NCBI GenBank assembly: GCA_025451725.1
Contig: JANWJX010000040.1
Span: 1-64,000, forward strand
DNA: 64,000 nt
Origin: Allostellaceae bacterium
Lineage (GTDB): Bacteria; Pseudomonadota; Alphaproteobacteria; ATCC43930; CGMCC-115725
Direction: 5' to 3'
The position numbers and the translations under genes were made by a program. Below are positions 1 to 8,174 of the stretch, piece by piece (positions within the stretch are counted from its first letter, which is position 1; each line of letters opens with the position of its first letter). Below the pieces are notes generated by a model. That model was given only the letters and a program-made list of their open reading frames with translations, was not told where the DNA came from and did not search any database.

Positions 1-212
1 ACCTAATGGAGCCGCTGCGGCCGATCGCCGATCGCGGCGTGCTCGAATTTGTCCAATGCCACATTTTTGAGCCGGCCGATTTCACGTTGAGCCGCAAAGG
101 CGTGTGCCGGCTCAATCCGCAGCTGGCGCGGGCATTGGTCAAATCGATGGGTACAGCGATCGTTGCCGATCCATCGATTATCGGTTTGACGAGAAAGTTC
201 CGACGTGAGTAG
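1..212 (+). CDS. Cas1-like protein, C-terminal end only (partial at window edge)
   Basis: The reading frame is open to base 1 and ends at a TAG at 210-212, so only about 69 C-terminal residues are visible. They begin L-M-E-P-L-R-P, followed by a VLEF stretch and G-V-C-R-L-N-P. From memory of the family, this matches the last helical part of CRISPR integrase Cas1, where the acidic residue of the 'LMEP/DLME' motif is the third metal ligand. Integrase function cannot be judged because the rest lies outside the window. No cas2 and no repeat-spacer array follow in this window, so this may be an isolated or degraded cas1. A second, diverged copy of part of this sequence lies at 1018-1076. The assignment rests on motif recognition alone. 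Confidence 0.5.
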   Translation, partial: LMEPLRPIADRGVLEFVQCHIFEPADFTLSRKGVCRLNPQLARALVKSMGTAIVADPSIIGLTRKFRRE

Positions 213-240
213 GCGATCTCTCTAAGGGTGTGACGATTAC

Positions 241-259
241 ATATCGCATCCCGCGATAT
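241..259. other. Perfect inverted repeat (hairpin), 7-bp arms
   Basis: ATATCGC, a 5-base loop, then GCGATAT, located 29 bases after the stop of the Cas1-like gene. No T-run follows, so it is not a canonical intrinsic terminator. It could be a terminator-like hairpin or an operator. It occurs only once here, so it is not evidence for a CRISPR repeat. The rest of 213-406 shows nothing recognisable. Confidence 0.35.
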
Positions 260-406
260 CATCTATCCAAAATCCAAATTGCACTTGGGGGACTTTTTTT
301 CAATTGAGGGAGAAGCGCTCATGGTTGCTGCAGGCGAATTTGGCAGCGCCGCGATGACATAATCAAGCTCGTCCCAAAGCATAGCTATCCAAAGGATTTG
401 GTTATC

Positions 407-925
407 ATGCCCGCACCGAAGCTCACACCGAAACAGCGTCGTCTGAAAAATGAGATCGAAGATATAGCGGCCTTAGTTCAAATGGATCATTGGAATATTT
501 TAGATTATTCGGTCGAGAGTCGGACAACATATTTGGAGATAATGAAAAGACAACTCGTCCGAGGCGAGATCATTACAAAATATACGCTGATCGACGAATT
601 TTTATCGGTCCTCATATGTCACTTTTATTTTAAGAAACCTAACAAGGGAGTTTCGTTTCGAGCGCTCTGGAAAACAAAAAAATTTCAACTCTTCAATCAT
701 TTTGTTTTGGACGAAACCTATCTACTTAACAAAATGAAGCTGGTTAGCGCAGTCAGCGAAATACCGCCTGATGTGAGAAGGGCAGTAGAGCGCATTAATG
801 CTGTGCGAAACGCGATTGCCCATAGTTTTTTCCCGGAAAACAGGCGGCAATATATTCCGTATAGGAGGGTGATGTATCAGAACGCCGATATATATTCGAA
901 ACCCGGCATCGAACAATTTGGTTAG
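407..925 (+). CDS. HEPN-motif small protein, interrupted by an in-frame TAG near its C-terminus
   Basis: 172 codons from ATG 407, chosen over TTG 398 because the AAAGGA at 391-396 is too close to the TTG. The protein is helical-looking and carries R-N-A-I-A-H at residues 134-139, an R-x4-H motif typical of HEPN ribonuclease or toxin domains, followed by S-F-F-P-E-N-R-R. No close named family was recognised. After the TAG at 923-925 the same frame runs for 16 more codons (beginning D-F-E-S-A-R-E-Y-F) to a TAA at 974-976. That tail continues the F-x2-D pattern I recall in relatives, so the TAG probably truncates a slightly longer protein. Codon use is A/T-richer than in the chromosomal genes. 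The position between two Cas1-like fragments and beside Abi and helicase genes suggests a defence role, which is inferred. Confidence 0.6.
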   Translation: MPAPKLTPKQRRLKNEIEDIAALVQMDHWNILDYSVESRTTYLEIMKRQLVRGEIITKYTLIDEFLSVLICHFYFKKPNKGVSFRALWKTKKFQLFNHFVLDETYLLNKMKLVSAVSEIPPDVRRAVERINAVRNAIAHSFFPENRRQYIPYRRVMYQNADIYSKPGIEQFG

Positions 926-1017
926 GACTTCGAGTCAGCCAGGGAATATTTTTGGCGGCGAGCGGGCTGGGCATAAGGGTGAAAGCTCCATGAGGTATAC
1001 TGCATCTTTTTTTTATA

Positions 1018-1076
1018 TTGAGCCGCGAAGGCGTGTGTCGGCTCAATCCGCAGCTGGCCCGCGCTCTTGTGAAGAA
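1018..1076 (+). pseudogene. Second fragment of the Cas1-like C-terminus
   Basis: Read in frame from TTG 1018 the sequence encodes L-S-R-E-G-V-C-R-L-N-P-Q-L-A-R-A-L-V-K, matching the segment at 87-143 in all but one residue (K to E). Over those 57 bases 48 are identical and almost all differences are synonymous. The copies therefore diverged under coding constraint before ending up here, rather than by a recent duplication. Upstream of 1018 (A/T-rich) and after about 1076 the similarity stops, and there is no start codon with a ribosome site. It is a remnant, possibly left by recombination or insertion into a cas1 3' end. The rest of 977-1148 holds nothing recognisable. Confidence 0.5.
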
Positions 1077-1148
1077 TTGGCAAATCACGGAGCTGGAATC
1101 GAAAAAATGCGGGGTGATTTGGCAATCCGGTGCGATAGCATGCGTTCC

Positions 1149-1985
1149 TCAAGAATTGGAAGCGCGCCAGATTTCAAGTAAGAACGTGGCGACCGTGATA
1201 GCCGCATTCACCACGAGCCTTGCATGTGCAATTTGTAGATCCTTGCTCCTGGTGCGCCCGTGCCCGGTCCCATGTAGATTCCTAACCTCGGCGACACCAA
1301 CCACGATTTGGCCCAGGCTGCTCAAAGTTCTTTTCAGAGTGGCATTGGCTCCGGCCGCCGCAGATTTTGGGTCAAGATCGAGCTGCTCTCGGACGTGCCT
1401 TAGCAGAACGTTGATGTCATCGCTGGTGCCGGGCTCGTCTTTTCCAAGGATAGTTTTCATCACTGTTTCGAGGAGTTCCTTGGCCGACCCAATTGCTTGG
1501 GCTGGGTCACTGACGATTCCCGACCTTATGCGTGCCGCATGACGGTTGAGATCAGCCACATCATGGATAGCAGAAGCTTCTTCGAGCTGTTCCAATGGGA
1601 CGGTCGGCGTAGACTCTGCGTCATCATAGAGTTCAGCATATAGGCCCTGGTCTTTTTGCTTGAGCCAGGCCCTAAGCCCAACGAAATCTTCGATGGCACC
1701 CAGATGTTCGAAATTCGAGCCAACTAGGTGGCGCAGTATCGCGAAGACATTTCCACCATAGTCTTCATCTCCCCATTGAAGGCTCCGCAGCAGGCGTGAA
1801 TGGCCGACAATAATGTCATGCTTTTGAAGCCGATAGCCCAACTCTTCCCATTTGCCCGAATTGAATGTCGCCAAGATAGCCTTCTGCAAAGCTACCATCG
1901 CAGTATCGGTACTGAAGCCGTCCTTCATCTGGGTTTCGATTGGGTCTCCGCGTAACGGCGTATCAGAGGCGTAGCGTAGAGGCAC
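1149..1985 (-). CDS. Abortive-infection family protein (Abi_C-like C-terminal domain)
   Basis: 278 residues starting at GTG 1985, preceded by a GGAGA ribosome site at suitable distance; an internal ATG at residue 20 is the alternative. The N-terminal half (to about residue 150) is not recognised. The C-terminal part (about 160-275) resembles the Abi_C domain, including the signature R235-N-L-H-G-T-G-H242-G, an R-x6-H arrangement like the HEPN ribonuclease motif, then a helix H-A-R-L-V-V-N-A-A with A-T-F-L near the end. Members of this family are found in phage-resistance loci and are thought to act by growth arrest. The gene is divergent from the helicase at 2093 with a 107-base shared upstream region, which suggests co-regulation. 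The reading frame is intact, unlike its two neighbours. Confidence 0.7.
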   Translation of the reverse strand: MPLRYASDTPLRGDPIETQMKDGFSTDTAMVALQKAILATFNSGKWEELGYRLQKHDIIVGHSRLLRSLQWGDEDYGGNVFAILRHLVGSNFEHLGAIEDFVGLRAWLKQKDQGLYAELYDDAESTPTVPLEQLEEASAIHDVADLNRHAARIRSGIVSDPAQAIGSAKELLETVMKTILGKDEPGTSDDINVLLRHVREQLDLDPKSAAAGANATLKRTLSSLGQIVVGVAEVRNLHGTGHGRTRSKDLQIAHARLVVNAAITVATFLLEIWRASNS

Positions 1986-2092
1986 GAGAGGTCTCCGTGT
2001 GTTACATTAAGTAATGGGGATACGAACTCCTAGCTCAACGTGGGTTGAACTGCACATCATGATTTGCTGTAAAAGCCTGTCGCAAACCAATT

Positions 2093-5032
2093 TTGCGCCG
2101 TTCGAGCAACGCTGAAGCTCTCAGACGCGGCATGGGATATTTTTCTGATCATTATAGAGATCTGAAATTTCCGATCGCCGAGAATGGGCAAGCTGGATTC
2201 CGGCCTGCCCAAATCGCCGCCGCACAAGCGGTATCTGCCCATTTCTTTGACGCCAACGATCCCGCGATCGTGACGATGCCCACTGGTGCAGGAAAGACTA
2301 CCGTTCTTATGGCGCTGGCTTTCTTGTTTCGCGCGGAGCGCGTCCTGGTCCTTACCCCGAGCCGGCTGGTTCGGGAGCAAATTGCCGAAAATTTTCGGGT
2401 CCTTCTGGATTTGAAGAGAATCGAGGCCCTGCCTGGGGACCTCGCGACACCGCAAGTGTTCGCGACGGACCACACCATCGGTTCCGAGGAAGCGTGGGAA
2501 ACCCTCCGACGATATGACGTTGTTGTAGCGACGGTTCCGAGCGTCAGCCCTAGGGATGGCGCCATACCCGAACCGCCGCCCGGTTTATTTGATGTTGTGT
2601 TCGTTGATGAAGCACACCACGCGCCAGCCAGAACTTGGAGTCGGCTGCTCGACCTTTTGCAGCATGCTAAGCAAGTGCTCTTTACAGCGACGCCTTTCCG
2701 ACGCGACGAAAAGGAAATCAAGGGCAAGATCGTCTTTAGTTACGATCTTCGCCGGGCCCACGCGGACCGCGTGTTTGGCGACATAACGTTTGAACCTGTG
2801 GACGGGCGCGGCGCGCCCTCTGTGGATATCGCCATTGCCCAGGCGACTGAAGCGCGCTTTCGGCACGACCGAGCTGAAGGTCTCCAGCACTTGATCATGG
2901 TCCGGGCCGACACGCTTTCGAGGGCCAAAGAACTTGAAGGAATCTAGTCCGCAAACACGGGACTACGGCTGGCGTTCGTAAACGGCCAGCACAGTCTCGC
3001 CCACGTCAAACGAATCGTCGCAAAGCTGAGAGGCGACGAGCTCGACGGAATTGTTTGTGTCAATATGTTTGGCGAAGGGTTTAACCTCCCGACCCTAAAG
3101 ATTGCGGCTGTTCACAGCCCGCATAAATCACTAGCCGTCACGCTTCAGTTTATTGGCCGTTTTGCGAGAGTTGGTGAGGCAAACATTGGCCGCGCAACAT
3201 TCCTTGCCGAGCCAACAAACAGTCAGTCGGAAATCAGTGAGCTCTATGAGACCGGCGCGATCTGGCGCGAGATTATCCAGAATCTCGCAGAAGGCCGAAT
3301 TGGCGCCGAGCTCCACGTCCGCGAAGTTCTTGACAGCTTTAACGTGGACGCGGCGCCAGACATGGATGATTTTTCTCTGTATACGGTGCGACCTTATTTT
3401 CATGCCAAGGTTTTTGGGACCCCTGACGGGGTGAACCTCAATGTCGTTCCGGACTTTCCTGATAATCTTCAAGTCATATTCAAGGGCATAAGTGATCCGC
3501 ACGGTGCCGCCGTCTACATTACGCGTGAGGCCGTTCGATCGCCGTGGTCGTCCGACGACCGTTTTACCAATGTTGCCTACGACATCTTCATCTTCCACCA
3601 CAACCGCGATGCCAATCTCCTTTTCGTCTGCGCGTCACGGCGTCCCGCGCAACTGTACACGCGCCTGGCGCGTGAACTGGTCGGCGGAAGACCCCGTCCT
3701 CTGTCGCACAGCAGAATCAGCCGAGCCCTCAACGATCTGGACGCGGCAGAATTTTTTAACGTGGGGATGCGCAAGCGAAACAGAATGGGTAGAAACGAAT
3801 CTTACCGCATCATTGCAGGGCCAAGCGCTGATCGAGCGATTCAAGATACGGACGGCCGGCTGTTCGATCGCGGGCATTGTTTTGGAAAGGCGATCGACGG
3901 TGCGAACGAAATCACGATCGGCGTAAGCACCGCCTCTAAAATCTGGAGCAACACCTATGATCGCATCCCGGAGTTGATGGCTTGGTGTGATCGGCAAGCG
4001 CAAAAAATCGCGAGCGGTCGGGACCCGATTACGGGGTCTCGTCTTGACCTGTTATCTTCAGGCGAAGAGTTGCAACAAGTCCCGGCGGGTGTGATCGCGA
4101 TGGGCTGGGGTATAGGACCTTACCGGGATGCGCCGCCCGTGTTTTACCACCACGGCGATGGCACATTCGCTGAGGCTTCCCTCCTGGACTTCGAGCTTGT
4201 GATACTGGACAGCAAAGAAGGCCGAGTGGCGTTTGCAGTAAAAAATTCTGAAGTCGAATGGCACGGTGTGTTTTCTCTTGCTGCTCCGGAACTGGTTGAA
4301 GCCGTGTCAGAAGATGAGCCTGATCTAACCGTCCATGTGCACAACGCGGACTTTCCGATCGCAGAGTATCTCAATGAGGAACCTCCAACCTTTTACTGTG
4401 CCGACCTTTCAGCAATTGAGGGGACAAGTTTGTTTCGGGTCCCGCCAGACTTACCCACAATCGGAGATGGCTCATTCGAGGTAGTTGATTGGAACGCAGC
4501 CGGGGTCGATATCACAAAAGAAAAGCCCGACGGTGGCCTTAGGTTATCGATCTTCGAATGGCTGCAAAACCGCCTTAACGCATCGGGAGCGAGCGTCGTA
4601 TTCTGCGATGATGGTACCGGCGAGATGGCTGACTTCATTGCTGTCGAGGAGACAGCTACGGGGCCCCTCGTAGGTATGTTTCACTGCAAGGCCAGCGATG
4701 GAGATCGACCCGGCAATAGAGTTCACGATCTTTACGAAGTATGCGGACAAGCCGTTAAATCATGCGTTTGGGTTAGACCAGAGCGCCTCCTGCCTCAGCT
4801 AAAGCATCGAGCTCGCCTTCGCGGAATTGTCGGTTATGTAAAAGGGGACGAGGTCGAAGCAACGCGCATTCTCACCCTTCAGGCCCGTCAGCAAGTTCAA
4901 TTCGTAATCTACGTGGTCCAGCCCGGTATCATGCGGGACGATCGCGATCCACCCGTTTCCAATCTCCTCGCAGCAGCAAATCATTATTTGCTTCAGAGTG
5001 GCGTTGACCAATTTTCTATTGTGGCCAGCTAG
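2093..5032 (+). pseudogene. DEAH-box SF2 helicase with C-terminal nuclease-like domain, split by an in-frame TAG at 2945-2947
   Basis: One frame runs from TTG 2093 (or ATG 2132) to the TAG at 5030-5032, about 979 codons, with a single TAG at codon 285. The N-terminal part carries Walker A P-T-G-A-G-K-T-T (63-70), V-D-E-A-H (171-175) and T-A-T-P-F-R (198-203). After the TAG, M-F-G-E-G-F-N and Q-F-I-G-R-F-A-R (352-359) supply helicase domain 2, so the two open pieces (2093-2947 and about 2948-5032) are halves of one protein. Near residues 840-870 the pattern G-E-x-A-D-F-I, spacer, F-H-C-K-A-S resembles a PD-(D/E)XK nuclease core of the Mrr 'QxK' type with H replacing E or Q. The TAG probably replaced a Tyr codon. 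The split makes loss of function likely unless the stop is suppressed or is a sequencing error. A role in phage defence is inferred from architecture and neighbours. Confidence 0.72.
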
Positions 5033-5153
5033 GTGGTAGAAGAGCCGGGAGGATCACGCGAAGCTGGACACCCCCGCAGATGTTTGCCTTGCAGGCCCTA
5101 CCCGAGTCAGTGTGGTCAAAAGTGTGGAAGTCCTGGAGAGATAGCTAGACCCC

Positions 5154-5168
5154 CCCCCATCGAGGGGG
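5154..5168 (+). terminator. C5/G5 hairpin downstream of the helicase
   Basis: CCCCC, a 5-base loop, then GGGGG, between the helicase stop and the GMC oxidoreductase start. No U-run follows, so termination by this hairpin alone is doubtful. It sits close to where base composition changes to the chromosomal pattern. The rest of 5033-5189 shows no gene. Confidence 0.25.
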
Positions 5169-5189
5169 AGGGTGTTACTAGAAGAGCGA

Positions 5190-6800
5190 ATGACGCAATT
5201 CGATTACATCATCGTCGGGGCCGGGTCGGCGGGTTGCGTCCTCGCCAATCGATTGAGCGCCGAGCGCGGCGTGCGGGTGCTGCTGCTCGAGGCCGGCGGG
5301 CAGGACAATTCACTGAAGCTCAAAATCCCGGTCTATGCGCCGAAACTGTGGTTCGGCCACCAATTCGGCTGGGGCTATGACGGCGAGCCCGAGCCCCATC
5401 TCGACGGGCGCTTCATTCCGGTGCCGCGCGGCAAGATTCTCGGCGGCTCGTCTTCCATCAACGGCATGCTCTATTCGCGCGGCCATCCGCGCGACTACGA
5501 CCAGTGGCGCCAGCTCGGTAACGCCGGCTGGAGCTACAGCGATATTCTGCCATATTACCGGCGGCTCGAAAGCGACTGGCGCGGCGCGAACGACTATCAC
5601 GGCGGCGACGGACCGCTGCGCGTGTCGCGCCACGACAAGTCGCACAAGCTCTACGATGTCATCCGCGACGCCGCGCTCGCCGCCGGCCATGTCGAGACCG
5701 ACGATTTTCACGGCGACCGGCCCGAAGGGTTCGGCGTGCCGGACTTCACCACGGTAGACGGACGGCGCGGTTCGACGGCGGTGACGTTCCTGCGGCCCGC
5801 GCTGACGCGGCCGAACCTCGAGGTCGAGACCGGCGCCTATGCGGTGCGTATCGCGATGGAGGGGCTGCGCGCCACCGGCATCGAATATGTCCAGCATGGC
5901 AAGAGTCACGTCGCCCACGCATCGCGCGACGTGATTCTCGCCGGCGGCTCGATCAACTCGCCGCATTTGTTGATGCTCTCGGGCATCGGGCCGGCGGACG
6001 AATTGCGCCGGCACGGCATCAAGCCGGTGCTCGACCTGCCGGGCGTCGGGCGGAATTTGCAGGATCATGCCTCGACCGGCATTGACGTGCTGCTCAACCA
6101 GCCGATCGGCTTCGTCAATCAGTTGCGCGTCGATCGCGTGGCGCGCTCGCTGGTGCAATGGGCGGCGACCGGCACGGGCGCGCTGGCGGGGCTGCCGGTC
6201 AGCGCAATGCTGTTCGCGCGCTCGCGTGCGGGGCTGGAGCGGCCCGACCTGCAATTCTTGATCTCGCCGGTGCGGCTGTTCGCGAATCTTTGGTTTCCCG
6301 GCTGGCGCAAGGCGGACGGGCATTACCTTTCGATCCGCGCCGTGCTGCTGCATCCGGACAGCCGCGGCTGGGTCAAGCTGCGCTCGGCCGATCCAATGGC
6401 GAAGCCGCGCATCACCTTCAATCTGCTCTCGGAGAAAAGCGATTACCCGCCGCTGCGCGCCGCGATCCGCCTGTCGCGCGAATTGGCCAAGAGCGGCGCA
6501 CTGGCGCGGCTGGTCGAGCGCGAAGCCTCGCCGGGCGAAAGCGTGCAGAGCGACGAGCAGCTCGACGCTTTCATCCGCAAGGATGTGCGCACCGCATTCC
6601 ATCCGGTCGGCACGTGCAGCATGGGCAGCGTGGTGGACGAGCAGTTGCGGGTACGCGGAATCGACGGGTTGCGCGTCGTCGATGCCTCGGTGATGCCGAC
6701 CATCATCGGCGGCAATACCAACGCGCCGACCATGATGATCGCCGAGAAAGCATCCGACATGATTTTGGGGCGGCCCGTTTTGGCGCCGGCGGAACTATGA
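5190..6800 (+). CDS. GMC-family FAD-dependent oxidoreductase (choline/alcohol dehydrogenase-like)
   Basis: 536 residues from ATG 5190, preferred to GTG 5172 because the FAD-binding strand begins at once (D-Y-I-I-V-G-A-G-S-A-G, residues 5-15) with E34 of L-L-L-E-A-G-G as the expected ribose ligand. GMC signature 1 is P-R-G-K-I-L-G-G-S-S-S-I-N (79-91); signature 2 is G-G-S-I-N-S-P-H-L-L near 250. The catalytic pair is H471 (F-H-P-V-G-T) and N511 (N-T-N-A-P-T). Such enzymes oxidise alcohols such as choline or medium-chain alcohols with flavin; the substrate is not readable from sequence. The stop overlaps the start of the amidase (ATGA), so the two are translationally coupled and probably work on the same compound class. 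Confidence 0.88.
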   Translation: MTQFDYIIVGAGSAGCVLANRLSAERGVRVLLLEAGGQDNSLKLKIPVYAPKLWFGHQFGWGYDGEPEPHLDGRFIPVPRGKILGGSSSINGMLYSRGHPRDYDQWRQLGNAGWSYSDILPYYRRLESDWRGANDYHGGDGPLRVSRHDKSHKLYDVIRDAALAAGHVETDDFHGDRPEGFGVPDFTTVDGRRGSTAVTFLRPALTRPNLEVETGAYAVRIAMEGLRATGIEYVQHGKSHVAHASRDVILAGGSINSPHLLMLSGIGPADELRRHGIKPVLDLPGVGRNLQDHASTGIDVLLNQPIGFVNQLRVDRVARSLVQWAATGTGALAGLPVSAMLFARSRAGLERPDLQFLISPVRLFANLWFPGWRKADGHYLSIRAVLLHPDSRGWVKLRSADPMAKPRITFNLLSEKSDYPPLRAAIRLSRELAKSGALARLVEREASPGESVQSDEQLDAFIRKDVRTAFHPVGTCSMGSVVDEQLRVRGIDGLRVVDASVMPTIIGGNTNAPTMMIAEKASDMILGRPVLAPAEL

Positions 6801-8092
6801 GCGACGCTGTCGCCGTCGCCGAAGACACGCTGGCGCGTATCGAGGGATGCGACGATAGCGCCATCTTCACCCGCGTCACGCGCGACCGTGCGCTGGCCGA
6901 GGCGCGCGCCGCGCAACAGCGCGGCTTCTCGCTCGGTCCGCTCGACGGCGTGCCGGTGGCGTGGAAGGATTTGTTCGACCTCAACGGGCTGACGACGCGC
7001 GCGGGGTCGGTCGTGCTGGCCGACAATCCACCCGCCGCCTCGGATGCGCCGGTGGTCGCCAATCTCGCGAAAGCGGGCATGGTCTGCGTCGGCGCGGTCA
7101 ACATGACCGAGTTCGCCTATTCCGGCCTCGGCCTCAATCCGCATTACGGCACGCCCCATAATCCGCACGGCAAGGATCAGCCGCGCGCGCCCGGCGGGTC
7201 GTCGTCCGGCTCGGCGGTCGCCGTGGCGCGCGGCCTGGTGCCGGTGGCGATCGGAACCGATACTGGCGGCTCGGTCCGCCTGCCGGCGGCGCTGAATGGC
7301 GTGGTCGGCTACAAATCGACGACCGGCCGATATTCGATGGATGGCCTGTTCCCGCTGTCGCCGACGCTGGACTCGCTCGGCGTGTTCGCGCGCACGGTTC
7401 GGGAAACGGCGCTGGTCGATGCGGCGATGCGTGGTGCTGCGCCGGAAGCGCCGCCGCCGCGCGCGCCCGAGGGCGTGCGTATCCTGGTGCCGACCAATGT
7501 GGTGCTCGCCGATTGCGAGCCTTCGGTGCTGGCGAATTTCGAGGCGGCGGTCGAGCGGTTGGCAAGTGACGGCGCGATGATCGAGCGCGCGCCCTTGCCG
7601 GCGTTCGACGACATCCTCAAGCTCAGTGCGGCGCGCGGCACCATCCTCGCCGCCGAAGCCTATGAGGTGCATCGCGAGCTTCTGGCGAAAGGCGAGGGTG
7701 CGCGGATGGATCGCCGTGTCGCGTCGCGGTTGGCGGCGGGCGCCAAGATCGCGCTGCCCGACTATCTCGCCGTGACGTTCGCGCGCCGCAAGATCGTCGC
7801 TGACACCAACGCGCGGCTTGCCGGCTGCTTCATCGCGTTCCCGACCACGCCGATGGTGGCGCCGGCGATCGCGCCCTTGGAAAAGGACGACGCGTTGTTC
7901 TTCGCCGCCAATGCGCGGCTCCTGCGCAACACCAGCCTCGGCAATTTCCTCGATTGGTGCGGCGTGTCGCTGCCGAGCGGGACTGACGGGAACGGCATGC
8001 CGACCGCGCTGCTGCTCTCGGCGCCCGCGCGCAACGACGACGCGCTGCTGAGCCTGGCGATGGGGTGCGAGACAATCGTCTGCCGTGAATAG
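6797..8092 (+). CDS. Amidase-signature family hydrolase
   Basis: 431 residues, starting at the ATG that overlaps the GMC stop by four bases. The Ser-cisSer-Lys triad is visible: K57 (V-A-W-K-D-L), S135 in P-G-G-S-S-S-G-S and S159 in T-D-T-G-G-S-V-R. The Gly/Ser-rich signature and following G-Y-K-S-T-T-G-R are typical. The length is slightly short for the family but complete. Family members hydrolyse amides, including allophanate, indoleacetamide and Glu-tRNA(Gln)-linked substrates. Nothing here favours GatA, since gatB and gatC are absent. Coupling to an alcohol/polyol oxidase suggests catabolism of an amide- or carbamate-containing substrate (inference). Confidence 0.85.
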   Translation: MSDAVAVAEDTLARIEGCDDSAIFTRVTRDRALAEARAAQQRGFSLGPLDGVPVAWKDLFDLNGLTTRAGSVVLADNPPAASDAPVVANLAKAGMVCVGAVNMTEFAYSGLGLNPHYGTPHNPHGKDQPRAPGGSSSGSAVAVARGLVPVAIGTDTGGSVRLPAALNGVVGYKSTTGRYSMDGLFPLSPTLDSLGVFARTVRETALVDAAMRGAAPEAPPPRAPEGVRILVPTNVVLADCEPSVLANFEAAVERLASDGAMIERAPLPAFDDILKLSAARGTILAAEAYEVHRELLAKGEGARMDRRVASRLAAGAKIALPDYLAVTFARRKIVADTNARLAGCFIAFPTTPMVAPAIAPLEKDDALFFAANARLLRNTSLGNFLDWCGVSLPSGTDGNGMPTALLLSAPARNDDALLSLAMGCETIVCRE

Positions 8093-8174
8093 CTTTTACG
8101 GCACCGAGTGCATGTGACTTGCCCGGCGCGGGGCCCGCTCGCTAATCTCGGTTCAAATTCAAGGAGGCTTGTCC

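Noticed and set aside
213-406. CRISPR array next to the Cas1-like gene
   Set aside because: The only palindrome (241-259) occurs once and no spaced direct repeats are present.
1077-1542. Continuation of the second Cas1-like fragment as a long protein
   Set aside because: Similarity stops near 1076 and the rest of the frame is antisense to the Abi_C-like gene.
2945-2947. Programmed readthrough of TAG in the helicase
   Set aside because: The bases after the TAG do not resemble known efficient readthrough contexts and no suppressor tRNA is visible in the window, so decay or error is preferred. Kept as a point to check.
8140-8165. GGTTCAAATTC resembling a tRNA T-arm
   Set aside because: The flanking bases do not pair as a T-stem and no acceptor, D or anticodon arms are found upstream.
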